NCBI RefSeq assembly: GCF_016920785.2
Contig: NW_024609881.1
Span: 47,090,710 to 47,154,709, forward strand
Length of the DNA: 64,000 bases
Direction of reading: 5' to 3'
From: Ixodes scapularis
Lineage: Eukaryota; Arthropoda; Arachnida; Ixodida; Ixodidae
The notes below the pieces were generated by a model. The model was not told the DNA's origin. It made no database searches and worked only from the letters and a program-made list of their open reading frames with translations. Below, in pieces: positions 9,346 to 18,685 of the stretch; the first letter of the stretch is position 1, and every line of letters starts with the position of its first letter. Position numbers and translations under genes: made by a program.

Positions 9346-10655
9346 AGGGACCATCAAATGACCTAGTTATTTTTTCCAAATAACTTGCACATTAAACCGT
9401 CAATGTTCACTGAACGCCGAACACGCATCCGTTTTCGTTTCGGTTTCTTCTACACAAAAAATTAAAGAAATATTGATTTTTTCTTGTTCTCCCCAACTCA
9501 CCGCAAAACAAGCTGCGCCGTAATTTTGACGGTCGTGACGTCCACCGGCATCGGAACTGGAAGCTCTCTCGGCAGTCGGAGAATGGGAACGTTAGCGGCG
9601 GCGAGTTGGCAGTGTGCCGGTAGGTTTTACTGCGCTGAAGGCGCTGATGCCAACGACATATTTTCTGAATCGGCGCATCTCATCGCCGCGATAGCCGTGG
9701 ACACATCACAACTGAGCGAAATTTAATTAGACATGTAGCGCTACAGCAAAAGCATGGGGCTAGCCCCATACGCCGGTATGCCTGTTCGGAAATGCGGCGA
9801 GTCTTCCCTCGAAAACTCCAGTTCTTCATCGGGATCTGCGGAGAGCTTTTGCAACCTGCCCGCATTTGCGGAGAACACTGTGAATGTGGCTGTAATCACG
9901 CTCAGTGTCAAAATGTTCCGAACATACACGAATGACCTTAGACCCGGGGTCCCTCATACCGATGAGCCTGCACCAAGGGCTTCGACGAGGTTCATCGAGT
10001 GGCAAGCGGTGAAACTGCAACTTTTTCTTTTGAACCACCGGACTGCAGAAACTGTAATTCGGGCACTTCGGTACACTGCAGCCTTTTGGCATAGCAACCA
10101 AGCGATCGATCACAAACGATGGAAACGCTATTCTCGAGCAGCCAGAACACGAAAGTCTCTTTTGCGAAGAAAGCGCGACCAGAAGCAAAACCGTTCAGCG
10201 GACAACACTCGTGGGTTGACTGCGCAGGCGCAGTCGGGTCTTTCTCTTGCTTCGTTTACCACACGATAGATGGCGCTTGGCTCTGAGCATTATCAAATTC
10301 GGCGATTTTCGTCACATCTCTAATTATGCTACAACATGTAGATCTGAATAAGATTTAACAATACTTTTAGGAAAGATTGGCCGGCTATTTAATGTTTATG
10401 ATCGCGGTGCCGCTGAGGTAGGCTCTTACCAAATAGCGACGTGGATTTGGCTGACGTGCTGCGGTTGCGCGGATGCATCGCAGTGAAAAGGCAGATAGCT
10501 TTCGAAGGAAAGAAGGTGTAAAAGAGTCCTTTTTTTAAGTTCTATAGCAAAGAATTTTTGGGGCACTCTACTTTTTATGTTTTTTGGGTTTCTTCTCACA
10601 CCTTTCACGACGTGCGTTGGATGAAGTTTGATTTCAAAATCGTTTCATGGTCCCT
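9346..10655. mobile_element. TTAA-flanked TIR element, 1.3 kb, carrying a THAP-domain ORF
   Basis: Left end TTAA then AGGGACCATCAAATGA; right end, complemented, AGGGACCATGAAACGA next to TTAA. TTAA target duplication is the hallmark of piggyBac-type and some related elements. The only gene-like content is the THAP domain at 9826-10092. No transposase catalytic region was seen, so the element is probably non-autonomous. It lies in a candidate intron between exons 9 and 10 of the host gene. Confidence 0.65.
9826..10092 (-). CDS. THAP-type zinc-finger domain protein or exon
   Basis: The 88-residue product starts at ATG 10092 (MPKGCSVPKC). It shows the THAP C2CH pattern: C5, C10, C57 and H60 (VCSEHF), with the conserved F27-x-R-x-P motif (FHRLPLDE) and W40. 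THAP domains bind DNA and occur in host regulators and in P-element-like transposases. The frame continues about 28 residues past the domain, to a stop, without a clear family match. The usual AVPTxF box is not obvious, so the true gene may splice to a further exon. A longer frame upstream (to 10188) has no better start. It sits inside a TTAA-flanked TIR element, which suggests capture by a transposon or insertion of ends around an exon. Confidence 0.75.
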   Translation of the reverse strand: MPKGCSVPKCPNYSFCSPVVQKKKLQFHRLPLDEPRRSPWCRLIGMRDPGSKVIRVCSEHFDTERDYSHIHSVLRKCGQVAKALRRSR

Positions 10656-11134
10656 TTAATCTACACTCTTCAAGAAAGTTGCAGCTCATTCTCAATTGCA
10701 ATCGTGTGTTTTGATTTGGCAGATTCTCGAAAGTACCGCGTGTACGAAAGCAGCGACGACGGGCTACTTGTAAGCAGTAACATTTCCGTGGTCATCGCAA
10801 GAAGTATGGTGTCGCTTTTTGACGTCTTTCTCCACGCTTGGAAGGGGGTGCAAATTTGGGAAATCGATGTCACGAAAACTTCGTCACGGAAGTGAAGTCA
10901 CACAGATAACACAGGAGTGCCGACCGATTCGTTTCGCCTCACTCAATGACGGCGCGCCGCGCCTGCTGCCAAGAACCGCGCAGTGCGCACGCGCGTCCTT
11001 TTAATAAGATAGCATTCTTTAGCTACCCCCTCCCCGGATTTCTTGGACTCACTGGTCTCCTAATGCGCACTAGGAATGCGCAGGAGACCCCCCATTTCAG
11101 CTCACATTCTCGTACCTCTTCACATTCACACCCT

Positions 11135-11315
11135 CTTCGAAGGACTTGACGACCTTGACGTTTTTTTTGACGACATCCTAGAGGTCGTTCTTGAGGTCTT
11201 CCTAGATGTCCTCCTAGAAGTCGTCTTTGACGTCGTCCCCTTAGTTGAGGGTGACCTTCTCTAGGACGTCACCCTCGACATCCTCCTTAAGATCGTCCTA
11301 GAGCTCTCATGCTCG
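11135..11315. repeat. degenerate tandem array, GACGTC-type 12-bp motif (orientation 1)
   Basis: The stretch is built from variants of GACGTCCTAGAGGTC and similar 12-bp blocks with no clean consensus. The same array, reversed, is at 15150-15450. The acidic open frame through it (repeated DD, LEVV, LDVL) is a by-product of the repeat. Confidence 0.75.
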
Positions 11316-12133
11316 TGGAACTGGCTGCAGTCTAAATTAAGGGTGGGCGGCGAATACCAAAATATCAAATGCTACTACCACATCAACCATGGGCATCCTA
11401 TCCAGTGGCTGCGGAACTTCCGTCCAACGACCAATAACGAAACGTTGATCATATATCTACAGTACACTTGAACAGCGTTATCAAAACGATACTACTAGGT
11501 TAGATTACTTTGCGTTAAAAAAATTGTATATGAAGACTATCTTACAATTTTTTATTGCAAAGTGTTATAAAAAATTATTTTTCAGTCTTAAAATATCGGA
11601 GATTGTTGCTGAACGTTTATAGGAGCGTATCTCGAGCGTTCGTAAAATGAGGCAATACCTAGGGTTAACGCAATTGCCTTGGAGGTAGTTTAATTAGCAA
11701 AAGTATGGTGCCTGGAGTGCATCATTCACAGGTGTGTTCTCCGCGCGATGACGCCAAAGAGCTGTCAAGTGTCGCCATGCCATTTAATCCAAGCGGCGTC
11801 ACAGGGGCGGTAGTGGATGCAGCAGCCGCCTGTTGGACGACAGGTCACTCTCGAGCTTCACAATCCACGCAAGCGTTGGCAGCCAGGACTTGGGACGCCA
11901 TGACGACGTCGACGCTCGCGCTCTCTCGTCTTTTTCTCTGAGCTTTTACGCACAACCGCCACGGGCACGACATCACACAGCATGACACTCCGGCTTCTGC
12001 GACGTCATTTGTTGCCACTTCGGAACGCTATTCGAAGCACCAACGGAATAAGACGCTAAAGTCCCCTATCGGAGAGGCGTTCAGGCACCGCGGTGATCGA
12101 AAGTGTGACACTTAAACCAAATGCACGACTTAC
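11316..12133. other. no gene recognised (candidate intron)
   Basis: AT-rich to 11700. Then a GC-richer part (11700-12000) with a 78-codon plus-strand frame that has no recognisable domain and no splice support, so it was not called as a gene. Confidence 0.5.
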
Positions 12134-12273
12134 AGAACGATAAGCGCTCTTCGGTACCTCCATGAACACAACTCGAGAGCATTGGCTTTTTTTTGCAGTA
12201 AACTTCGGACAGAAGCCCTCGTCCTTATTGGATCCACAGTATTTAGTAGCCTTGTCTAGTACCTGTTTACCAA
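12134..12273 (-). CDS. candidate exon 9 of the minus-strand host gene
   Basis: Acceptor TTCCTATTTTCAG, donor GTAAGTCG. The 140-bp exon starts in phase 1 and ends in phase 0, as its neighbours require. It reads GKQVLDKATKYCGSNKD, then EGFCPKFTAKKSQCSRVVFM, then EVPKSAYRS. Three cysteines (Y-C-G, F-C-P, Q-C-S) suggest a secreted or extracellular domain. The KATKYC segment lies about where M13 peptidases have a conserved Y/L-x-x-C. That similarity is weak. Confidence 0.55.
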
Positions 12274-12971
12274 CTGAAAATAGGAAAATTAGTTCGTTCG
12301 TAAAAAAATAGCTTGTCACTCTGCTACTAAATGTACTGACAGAAAATGACTTTGTGAAGAAGGTTATACAACTACACAACAGGCAGCAGTACCTAGGTGG
12401 AACTCTAGGTCTCGCTTCTGGGGTTTTACAATACAACACAATATTTATTTGCTTCTTAAAATGCAGTTCAAATGTAAATTCCACATAACCAATACTGGCT
12501 TGCCCGTGGGACGCCGCAAATTCCTCAGCATTTTTTTATCACAGAATTATATAACTTGCACTAGAGCGGCCCATTGCAAAATAAGTGGAGTTTCTAGTTC
12601 CAGAAAAATGTAGTTGCACTATTTTCCAGTAACTTATTTAACAGCAGTAATGTTTAATATATGCAGGATTTTGGCACCAGGTACGTCGAGTCCTTAACTA
12701 CAATTCTTCTTATCTAAAGGAGGCAATTTTTTTTTTTACTTTGTTCAACTATCTACGTTTTGGAGACCTTTCTTATTTTTGGGCGTTTTGACTTGGGTAA
12801 CCCTTAAGTTAATTCACTGAAAATCGTGAATACATATTAATTTATTGTGGCATGTTCATATTCGGTATAAGTAAGCGGTTCAATAAATTTATTATTCGGT
12901 CTTAACATTGTTTATTTGACATTTTCCACATTATGTTTGACGTAGAAAACGATATTTTATTATAATATACT

Positions 12972-13215
12972 TCATCTGGTCTCTAGAACGCAACATTCCT
13001 CATTTTTTATGCATATCGAATTTCGCAGATCAGTTTCTTCATTTATGTAAAATGTATTTTTCGCTATTCTTCCTTTGGTTGATATTATTTTTACTTGTAG
13101 ATATTTGGCCGAGTGTCCGTAGTCTGTTATTCTATATTGATGTGTGTACTTGGCGTGTGAATCGTAAATCATTCTTAGCATGAATGTAGGGACCAGGTCG
13201 TGTATCTGAAACATC
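12972..13215 (-). CDS. candidate terminal exon, unknown protein
   Basis: An open frame follows a possible acceptor (ATGTTTCAG): IHDLVPTFMLRMIYDSHAKY, later KIISTKGRIAKNTFYINEE, and it ends IKNEECCVLETR with TGA. AATAAA follows within about 20 bases of the stop on the minus strand, as in a last exon. The phase does not fit exon 8 of the surrounding gene model, so it could be an alternative last exon with an unseen partner, a separate gene remnant, or chance. No family is recognised. Confidence 0.3.
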
Positions 13216-13540
13216 TGCGCCATTAATATCCTTAATTTTTTACAACCTTTGTCCTATATTAATATTCCAATAAATATGTTTGTCTATGTGCATCTCTAGG
13301 TATTTCACATTATCAGCTTACTTCAGCGGAACGCATGAACATTTATTTCAACTGCTCATGCGTGGGCAACCCGCAATTAAAATTAATCCCAGTGACTCAG
13401 GCTGCACCGCGCTCAAAGGCGAATTTTATTGCACATTAGAACACACCTCGAAGCTATACATTTTTTTTTTAATTTGGTCTGAGGGGCTAAGACCTTCTAC
13501 TGGTAACACTAAAAATTTGACGTTAAACGTTGTCATAAAA

Positions 13541-13554
13541 GGGGGGGGGGGGGC
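13541..13554. repeat. poly-G run
   Basis: About 13 G in a row after AAAA. One of several long G/C runs in the window. Confidence 0.85.
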
Positions 13555-13854
13555 AGGACAGCTTGTTTTCAACTTGTCGAAACTATAGTGTTTGTTATAA
13601 AGGCGTAATTTCCATCACCAATCCCGCATGCACAGCATGTACGATAAATATTTTCAGTGTTTTTATTTGATTTGTGTTGGTTGTGTTTTTTTCCCCAAAA
13701 AAATAATCTGTGCATCGCTGAACGTTCATCGTCCACACAAATGGCGATCCCAAAGAAATAGCAAAATGTCAGCACTAACCTTTATCTTAAGCAAAAATTA
13801 TGTGATTTTCTGAAACATTTAACGAAAAAATGGGGCCCGTTTTGCCCGACTTCT

Positions 13855-13903
13855 GTGGCCGGCACCATAGAGCTCTATGTATTTAAGAGCTCTGTCGGCC
13901 ACC
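13855..13903. repeat. short inverted repeat around AGAGCTCT
   Basis: GTGGCCGGCACCATAGAGCTCT pairs with AGAGCTCTGTCGGCCAC across a 9-base AT loop, with a 4-base bulge in one arm. Such hairpins are typical of MITE remnants. Confidence 0.6.
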
Positions 13904-14098
13904 ATTTTACCATTGAAAATTTTAAAGCATCAGTTATAGCTTTCAAATAACGTAGCGGTTAGTGCTGAAAGTTTTGCATCTTTTTTGAGTCTCTTCCGCT
14001 ACATTTGGGCGTAGATTGAGCCTTTGGCGATGCGTAGCGATGAAAAAAAAACTTGTAAATTTGTAAAGGGGGTAACCCTTTTTATTTGAATTACTTAC

Positions 14099-14228
14099 CG
14101 GGATTTGAGATGAGATTGTAATACTCTCTTAGCAATGGACCGATGCTGTAGAAGAAGTGCCCATTCATGTCTTCTTTGAAGATGTAGTCTATGAAGCACT
14201 GTGCGAATATTTCCGTCAAAACCATAAA
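14099..14228 (-). CDS. candidate exon 8 of the minus-strand host gene
   Basis: Acceptor GCGAGATTTTAG, donor GTAAGTAATTC (near-consensus). The 130-bp exon reads FMVLTEIFAQCFIDYIFKED, then MNGHFFYSIGPLLREYYNLI, then SNP, in phase 0 to 1. It is separated from exon 7 by a 72-bp intron. The amphipathic, aromatic-rich sequence reads as a real folded domain and codon usage is varied. This is one of the best-supported exons in the window. Confidence 0.65.
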
Positions 14229-14300
14229 CTAAAATCTCGCAAATATTATAAGTGAACGCATGCCATGCGTATCAAACAAAAAGTCCAAATGCCAACTCAC

Positions 14301-14336
14301 CTTAACGAATTTCACGAAGGGTTCAAAATCAACTGG
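14301..14336 (-). CDS. candidate exon 7 of the minus-strand host gene
   Basis: A 36-bp exon between acceptor CTTATGTGTTTCAG and donor GTGAGTTGG. It encodes PVDFEPFVKFVK in phase 0 at both ends. The strong sites on both sides and the short intron to exon 8 support it. Confidence 0.6.
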
Positions 14337-14390
14337 CTGAAACACATAAGCAAATCCATATTCTCACTAGACCATAAAACATAATTTTAA

Positions 14391-15017
14391 AGGAGCGATG
14401 CAACAATTTTTGTACTGTGCACAAATACCGCTTAAAACGGATCCCTAACGTTAATGACCTATGAAACACGCGTTCGTTTTTCACCCCACGCAACAGAAGT
14501 CCCAGAAAAAAATTTAAGAAAAACGAGCAGCGTTCACGCCCTCAACTCGCAGCCAGAACAGGCGGCCACGTGATCTGGAGCCGATTATATGCCGCCAGTG
14601 TTGATCATAGCCACGCGCTGGGGTTGGCAAAGCGCAGGACACGGGCTGAGTTCCAGACATTGTTATGGCTCGGCTGTTGTCGTCGTTGGAGCGATTGGAC
14701 ACGGGTCACAACCCGAATGCTTCTCGAGCTAGCAATTGTCACGAGCCTAAGTCGAGTGCCCACGCAATGCTCGGGTCCAATCCATGAACCGCATTCAAAT
14801 ATCGTCACTTGGGTGCACTGCGATCCCCGAGTTACGTCATCAAATTTTGCAAAGGAGAGATTGAATGAAAATGATCTCTTTTGTCCTTGAAATTACACCG
14901 CAACAAAGCAGTTTCTTGGCCAATGGCGTTGCGTGTGAGTATCCTTGAGTCCCAGGTGTGCCAGTAAGCTCGTGTAGAGAGAAAAACATTCCAATTGGAT
15001 ATCGTTGCACAGCTCCT
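14391..15017. mobile_element. TTAA-flanked MITE, 627 bp
   Basis: Left end TTAA then AGGAGCGATGCAAC. Right end, complemented, AGGAGCTGTGCAACGA next to TTAA (15018-15021). No coding capacity. It lies in the intron between exons 6 and 7 of the host gene model. A second end-like sequence, TTAAAGGGACATAG, lies at 15071 without a visible partner. Confidence 0.75.
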
Positions 15018-15149
15018 TTAAATGTCGCAGCTGTGTTCATCCGACCAAACGCAATGAAATGCAGTAGCCTTAAAGGGACATAGTATGTGAAAACAATTAG
15101 GAAAGGAAATAGTACGGGGATAAAATGGTTTAGTTTGCCGTACACACAT

Positions 15150-15450
15150 CGAGAGTGACGTCGAGGACGACGTCCTAGAGGGCGATGTCAAAAATGATAG
15201 CCAGGACGACCTAAAGGAGATAGCAAGGACGCTGGGAAAAACGACCTCTAGGACGACGTCCTAAAAGACGACGTCAAGCACGTCGTCCAAGAGGGGCTCT
15301 TGGAGGACCTCAAGGACAACGTCTAGGACGTCAAGGACGGCGTCTAGGACGACGCTGACGAAGACCCTTAGGACGACCTCAAGGTCTGCGTCCAGGACGA
15401 CCTCTAGGACGACCTCAAGGGCGACCTCTAGGACGTCAATAACGTCCAGG
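15150..15450. repeat. degenerate tandem array, GACGTC-type 12-bp motif (orientation 2)
   Basis: Many variants of GACGACCTCAAGGACGTC and TCTAGGACGAC follow one another. This is the reverse complement of the array at 11135-11315, so the two flank exons 7-9 as inverted arrays about 3.8 kb apart. Confidence 0.8.
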
Positions 15451-15594
15451 TCGCGTCAACTTCAGCTACCGGTGCTAACGCGACCGGGGCTTCCGCTTCA
15501 GCCACGTGTCCTGCCTTGACGGCCCTTTAGAGGCACTAAAACTGTTTTGACAGTGGTATTTGCTAAACTTTCCTAATTTCCGGTGACAACTTAC

Positions 15595-15654
15595 GTCGGG
15601 ATACTTGCAGACATAAAAGTCCAGGTCGTCCATAAATTTCCGAGAGTTATAACA
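15595..15654 (-). CDS. candidate exon 6 of the minus-strand host gene
   Basis: A 60-bp exon with a strong acceptor (ACTTTTTTTCAG) and donor (GTAAGTTGTC). It encodes CYNSRKFMDDLDFYVCKYPD in phase 0. The DFYVC core resembles the DFYxYVC motif near the start of M13 peptidase ectodomains, though the usual Pro-Cys before it is absent. This resemblance is the main, weak, reason for suggesting that family. Confidence 0.6.
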
Positions 15655-15959
15655 CTGAAAAAAAGTTCCATACAATTTTTCTTAATTGAAGTTTATGATT
15701 ATTTCTTCAAACGAAATTCCGAGCGATGAATTTACATAATGGATGCCCTATTGCCTTTAATATAAAACAAAAAATAGAGCAAAATTTCCACTAACAACTT
15801 GTGAACAAAAAGGAAATGTATACAAAGTAACGAGCACTAGGTGAGTATTATTGGCGTGAAATACAAAACAATCTTAACATTTAAAAAAATGACAAAAAAA
15901 AATTCACATTTTTTTTTTCCGAAATTCAAAACGTTCGGCAACAATCCCTATTGGAAAAT
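15655..15959. other. no feature seen (candidate intron)
   Basis: AT-rich sequence without a recognisable gene or repeat. Confidence 0.5.
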
Positions 15960-16235
15960 CTCGATGATGGAAAGATGACGGAAAAGGCTCATAGAAGCGT
16001 AACCGTAATATGGGACATCCTATACAAGCGAAAAAGGCGGCTCCAGTATAGTGGAATAAGGCGGAACGATACAGGTTGGCGGAACCATACAAGCGTGTCG
16101 TATTATGGGACATCCTATACCAGCATAGTGGATATAGGCGGAACCATGTAGGCGGACGGAACCATACATGCATAACGTAATATGGGACATCCTATACCAG
16201 CAAAAAGGCGATACCAGCATGGTGGAGCCATATGG
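15960..16235. repeat. complex tandem repeat with tatgggacatcctatac units
   Basis: The motif TGGGACATCCTATAC recurs at 16011, 16106 and 16183, with GGCGGAACCATACA blocks between. The spacing is 95 and 77 bp. Frames on both strands are by-products. Confidence 0.75.
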
Positions 16236-16424
16236 CTCCAGCGTGTTGGTTTCGCCTTTTCACTGTTGTACAGGGCGATTTAGTTTTAAGCTTTACATAT
16301 ATGTTTAGAAAGGTCGTGAAAGCTATATTAATGCGGTTTCTGCAGGCAAGTTATACGGCCAGGCGTACGTAGTATAGGGACCTAGTCGTAACGATCAGTC
16401 AGATAATTAAATACAATTTGTTAA

Positions 16425-16920
16425 TCAACTTTTTAATTAGTGAAAATGAAAATATGGTTTCAATTAGAAACTTGCTGAGCCATTGAAAACCACAAAATAA
16501 TGTCTTTTTAAAAGGATATAATTCAGGGGTAGCGTTTTATGCATTCTGTAAAAAGCTTTATTTGGACGAGTTTCTAGGTTTCAGTTTCTTATCAGAGCTC
16601 ATCTCTGCACCCACGGTCCTGTTCCCCAGGGGCATAGACACGCAACACACATGCGCCTTGCTTCCCTTCATCCTACGAGGGAGGCGAGGGGGCGGCTTCG
16701 CACTGCGGTCACCGGGCAGCAGGACCGCAGGTGCAAACATGCGCTCTGGTAAGAAACCGAAGTCTGGAAATGCGTCCAAATTGACCATTTTTTTATAACG
16801 CCATAAAATGCTACTCGTTTTATATCTTTACAAAGAAAATTGATTTAGTGTGTTTTGATGATGCTTAGCAGGTTTCTAATTGGAACCATGGGTCTATTTT
16901 CACTGATTAAAAATTTCACG
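16425..16920. repeat. large imperfect palindrome (foldback MITE)
   Basis: The left half (TAATTAGTGAAAAT, TTCAATTAGAAAC, TTGGACG) recurs reversed in the right half (TTCTAATTGGAACC, ATTTTCACTGATTA). Arms are about 200 bp with a GC-richer centre near 16660-16690. Overlapping frames on both strands here are mirror images. Confidence 0.7.
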
Positions 16921-16931
16921 AACATACTATA

Positions 16932-17440
16932 CTTAGAGAGAGGCTGAAGCAGTTTTGTATTTGAGAAAACACTTTTAAATCTCCTTCATTCGACCTCCAG
17001 AATCTCAAATATCAAAATTATTTGCTAATTTAATTAATCGAGGCTGCATAGTCATTTTTAAAGCGCTGTGAAAGCGCCTCCCTAGAGAGCGACGTCACAA
17101 CAGCAGCTTTCAAAATCTTTGTTCACGCATCTTCAGCGCCTATCAAAGCTATGCACGCACATGCTATTTTTTAAAAGGGCAGAAAAATGTGTCACGACTG
17201 GTGCCAGTGCCGGAGAATATACCTAGAAAACTTGCGATTGGACGCGCGGCCCTTAAGCGACACACGCTTGGCGGCCGAAAGGTCTTCTTAGGATGTCACT
17301 GTTGGTGGGATGTTTTTTGTGTTTTCTCACGTTTAGTTATATCTTTGAGGAAAACGAACGGGATATTCAAATTCGCGGGATAAAACTACGCTAGAATGAA
17401 CCTCCATCTAGTTTTCTGAAAGAAGTCTGGCACATCTCTG
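16932..17440 (-). mobile_element. degenerate TTAA-type MITE, same family as 51089-51606, reversed
   Basis: The stretch matches the reverse complement of the MITE at 51089-51606 along most of its length: ctgaagc near the left end, gacctccagaat, cgacgtcac, agcgcctatcaaagctatgc, cacgactggtgcc, and gggataaaactacg near the right end. Ends are worn and TTAA is not preserved. It abuts the palindrome at 16425-16920. Confidence 0.7.
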
Positions 17441-17505
17441 TAATAAGCCGACGGATCATTACAAATTAGCCTTTTATACTATGCCGCCCTGGCCATATAA
17501 CTCAC

Positions 17506-17553
17506 GTGCACAGACCGCGTAAATGTAGCTTTTACGGCTTTTTTAAAAAAAAT
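17506..17553 (-). CDS. candidate exon 5 of the minus-strand host gene
   Basis: A 48-bp exon with acceptor TATGTTTTACAG and donor GTGAGTTATA. It encodes IFFKKAVKATFTRSVH in phase 0, just after the predicted membrane segment, and joins exon 6 in frame. Confidence 0.45.
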
Positions 17554-17935
17554 CTGTAAAACATAGAAAAAAAACTGTAGAATGTCCCCCAATACGATAC
17601 GATTGTATGGTTCCTTCCCCACTTGCATTGTTCAAGAAAGACTTGTGGACATCCAGCGTTTCATTGGAATGCTGGATGTCAGCGAGTCTCTACATCAGTG
17701 AGTGGTTTCAAACAAGCATGGTGTTTGCACACCAGTAAGCTCTTATCCGAGGCTCACCAGGACCACTAAGAGCAGAGGCGAAATGTCGTGACCTGGTAAA
17801 TTTGGTTGCAGGTATTTATTTTTACAAGAACTGCATGCAGCAAAGCTTAACTTTGCTTAAAAGAAGATTATTAAAAATTCAATACTGAACAATGGTGTCC
17901 CTTGAGCTGTCAGACCAAACTCCCACTCTTGCCAC

Positions 17936-17997
17936 TCAGGAGTTCCTAACTTGTGCGTAGAGGATCAGCACAACCCAGATTTGTGCTGCGAGCGCAC
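17936..17997 (-). CDS. candidate exon 4 of the minus-strand host gene: transmembrane segment
   Basis: The acceptor is TTTTATATTGCAG. In the phase set by the previous exon it reads GALAAQIWVVLILYAQ, a likely membrane span. Two endings are possible. A weaker donor (GTTAGG) after codon CAA at 17951 gives a 47-bp exon that joins exon 5 in frame. Otherwise the frame runs on as VRNS to a TGA at 17936, which would make this the last exon of a shorter gene. The first option gives a type II membrane protein. Confidence 0.45.
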
Positions 17998-18149
17998 CTG
18001 CAATATAAAAGTTGAATAAACATGAGATGCAATATGAGACGTTTACAATTCTCTGTAACGTGAAATTAGAGCACAGATCTTGAAGAGGAGGATGGGAAGG
18101 TATGCCCCTCCTCCCCCTCCCCTCCTCCTCTTCTGCTCCCTCCCCTTTA

Positions 18150-18420
18150 GCAGGAAACTTCCCTGAATTTAGCGGGAAAATTTCCCCACTAAATTTAGCT
18201 GGTTAAGTTTCCCACTAAATTTAGCGCAGAAATTGATGTCACATGACCTCAACACAAATGCAGTTTTTCCGCTAAAAGTAGCAGGGAAAATGACGTCGCA
18301 TGACCGTGTCACGTCAGCCATAAAAAAATTCAGTTTCTCAGCTAGACTTAGCGGAAATATTAACGTCACATGACCACAACATTAATTCAATTTCCTGCCA
18401 AGTTTAGTTGGGTGGTTACG
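18150..18420. repeat. degenerate tandem repeat, gctaaatttagcggg / cgtcacatgacc units
   Basis: The blocks CTAAATTTAGC and GACGTCACATGACC recur three times or more with 58-72-bp spacing. A C-rich pyrimidine stretch precedes it at 18100-18150. Confidence 0.7.
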
Positions 18421-18685
18421 CCGACAGCGACGCCGCAAAACGCGGAAACGGGTGCTAAGAGCTGCGCTAAAAACTAAATGCATCAGGTGAAATAAAGTGA
18501 ACATTAGAGATACTGTAAGAAAAAGAAGAGAATCTATGATACCGTTCTCAGATCCTTCCTTTTGTCCGTTCTCAAATGTTTTGATTTCAAGAAATGTTTA
18601 TCTCTTTATTCATACCCAGAGAACACCTCCCAGTTTCAGCATGAATGCAATAAATCAATGCAGACTAGACCTTGTAAACTATAAT

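Noticed and set aside
11076..11264. Acidic, leucine-rich plus-strand ORF
   Set aside because: It is produced by the GACGTC-type tandem array and has no independent support.
11705..11941. 78-codon plus-strand ORF in a GC-richer patch
   Set aside because: No domain, no splice support and no clear polyadenylation context.
15071..15090. TTAAAGGGACATAG end-like sequence
   Set aside because: No inverted partner was found at a plausible distance, so it is not called as an element.
16558..16798. Overlapping ORFs on both strands with similar proteins
   Set aside because: They are the two arms of a palindrome read in opposite directions.
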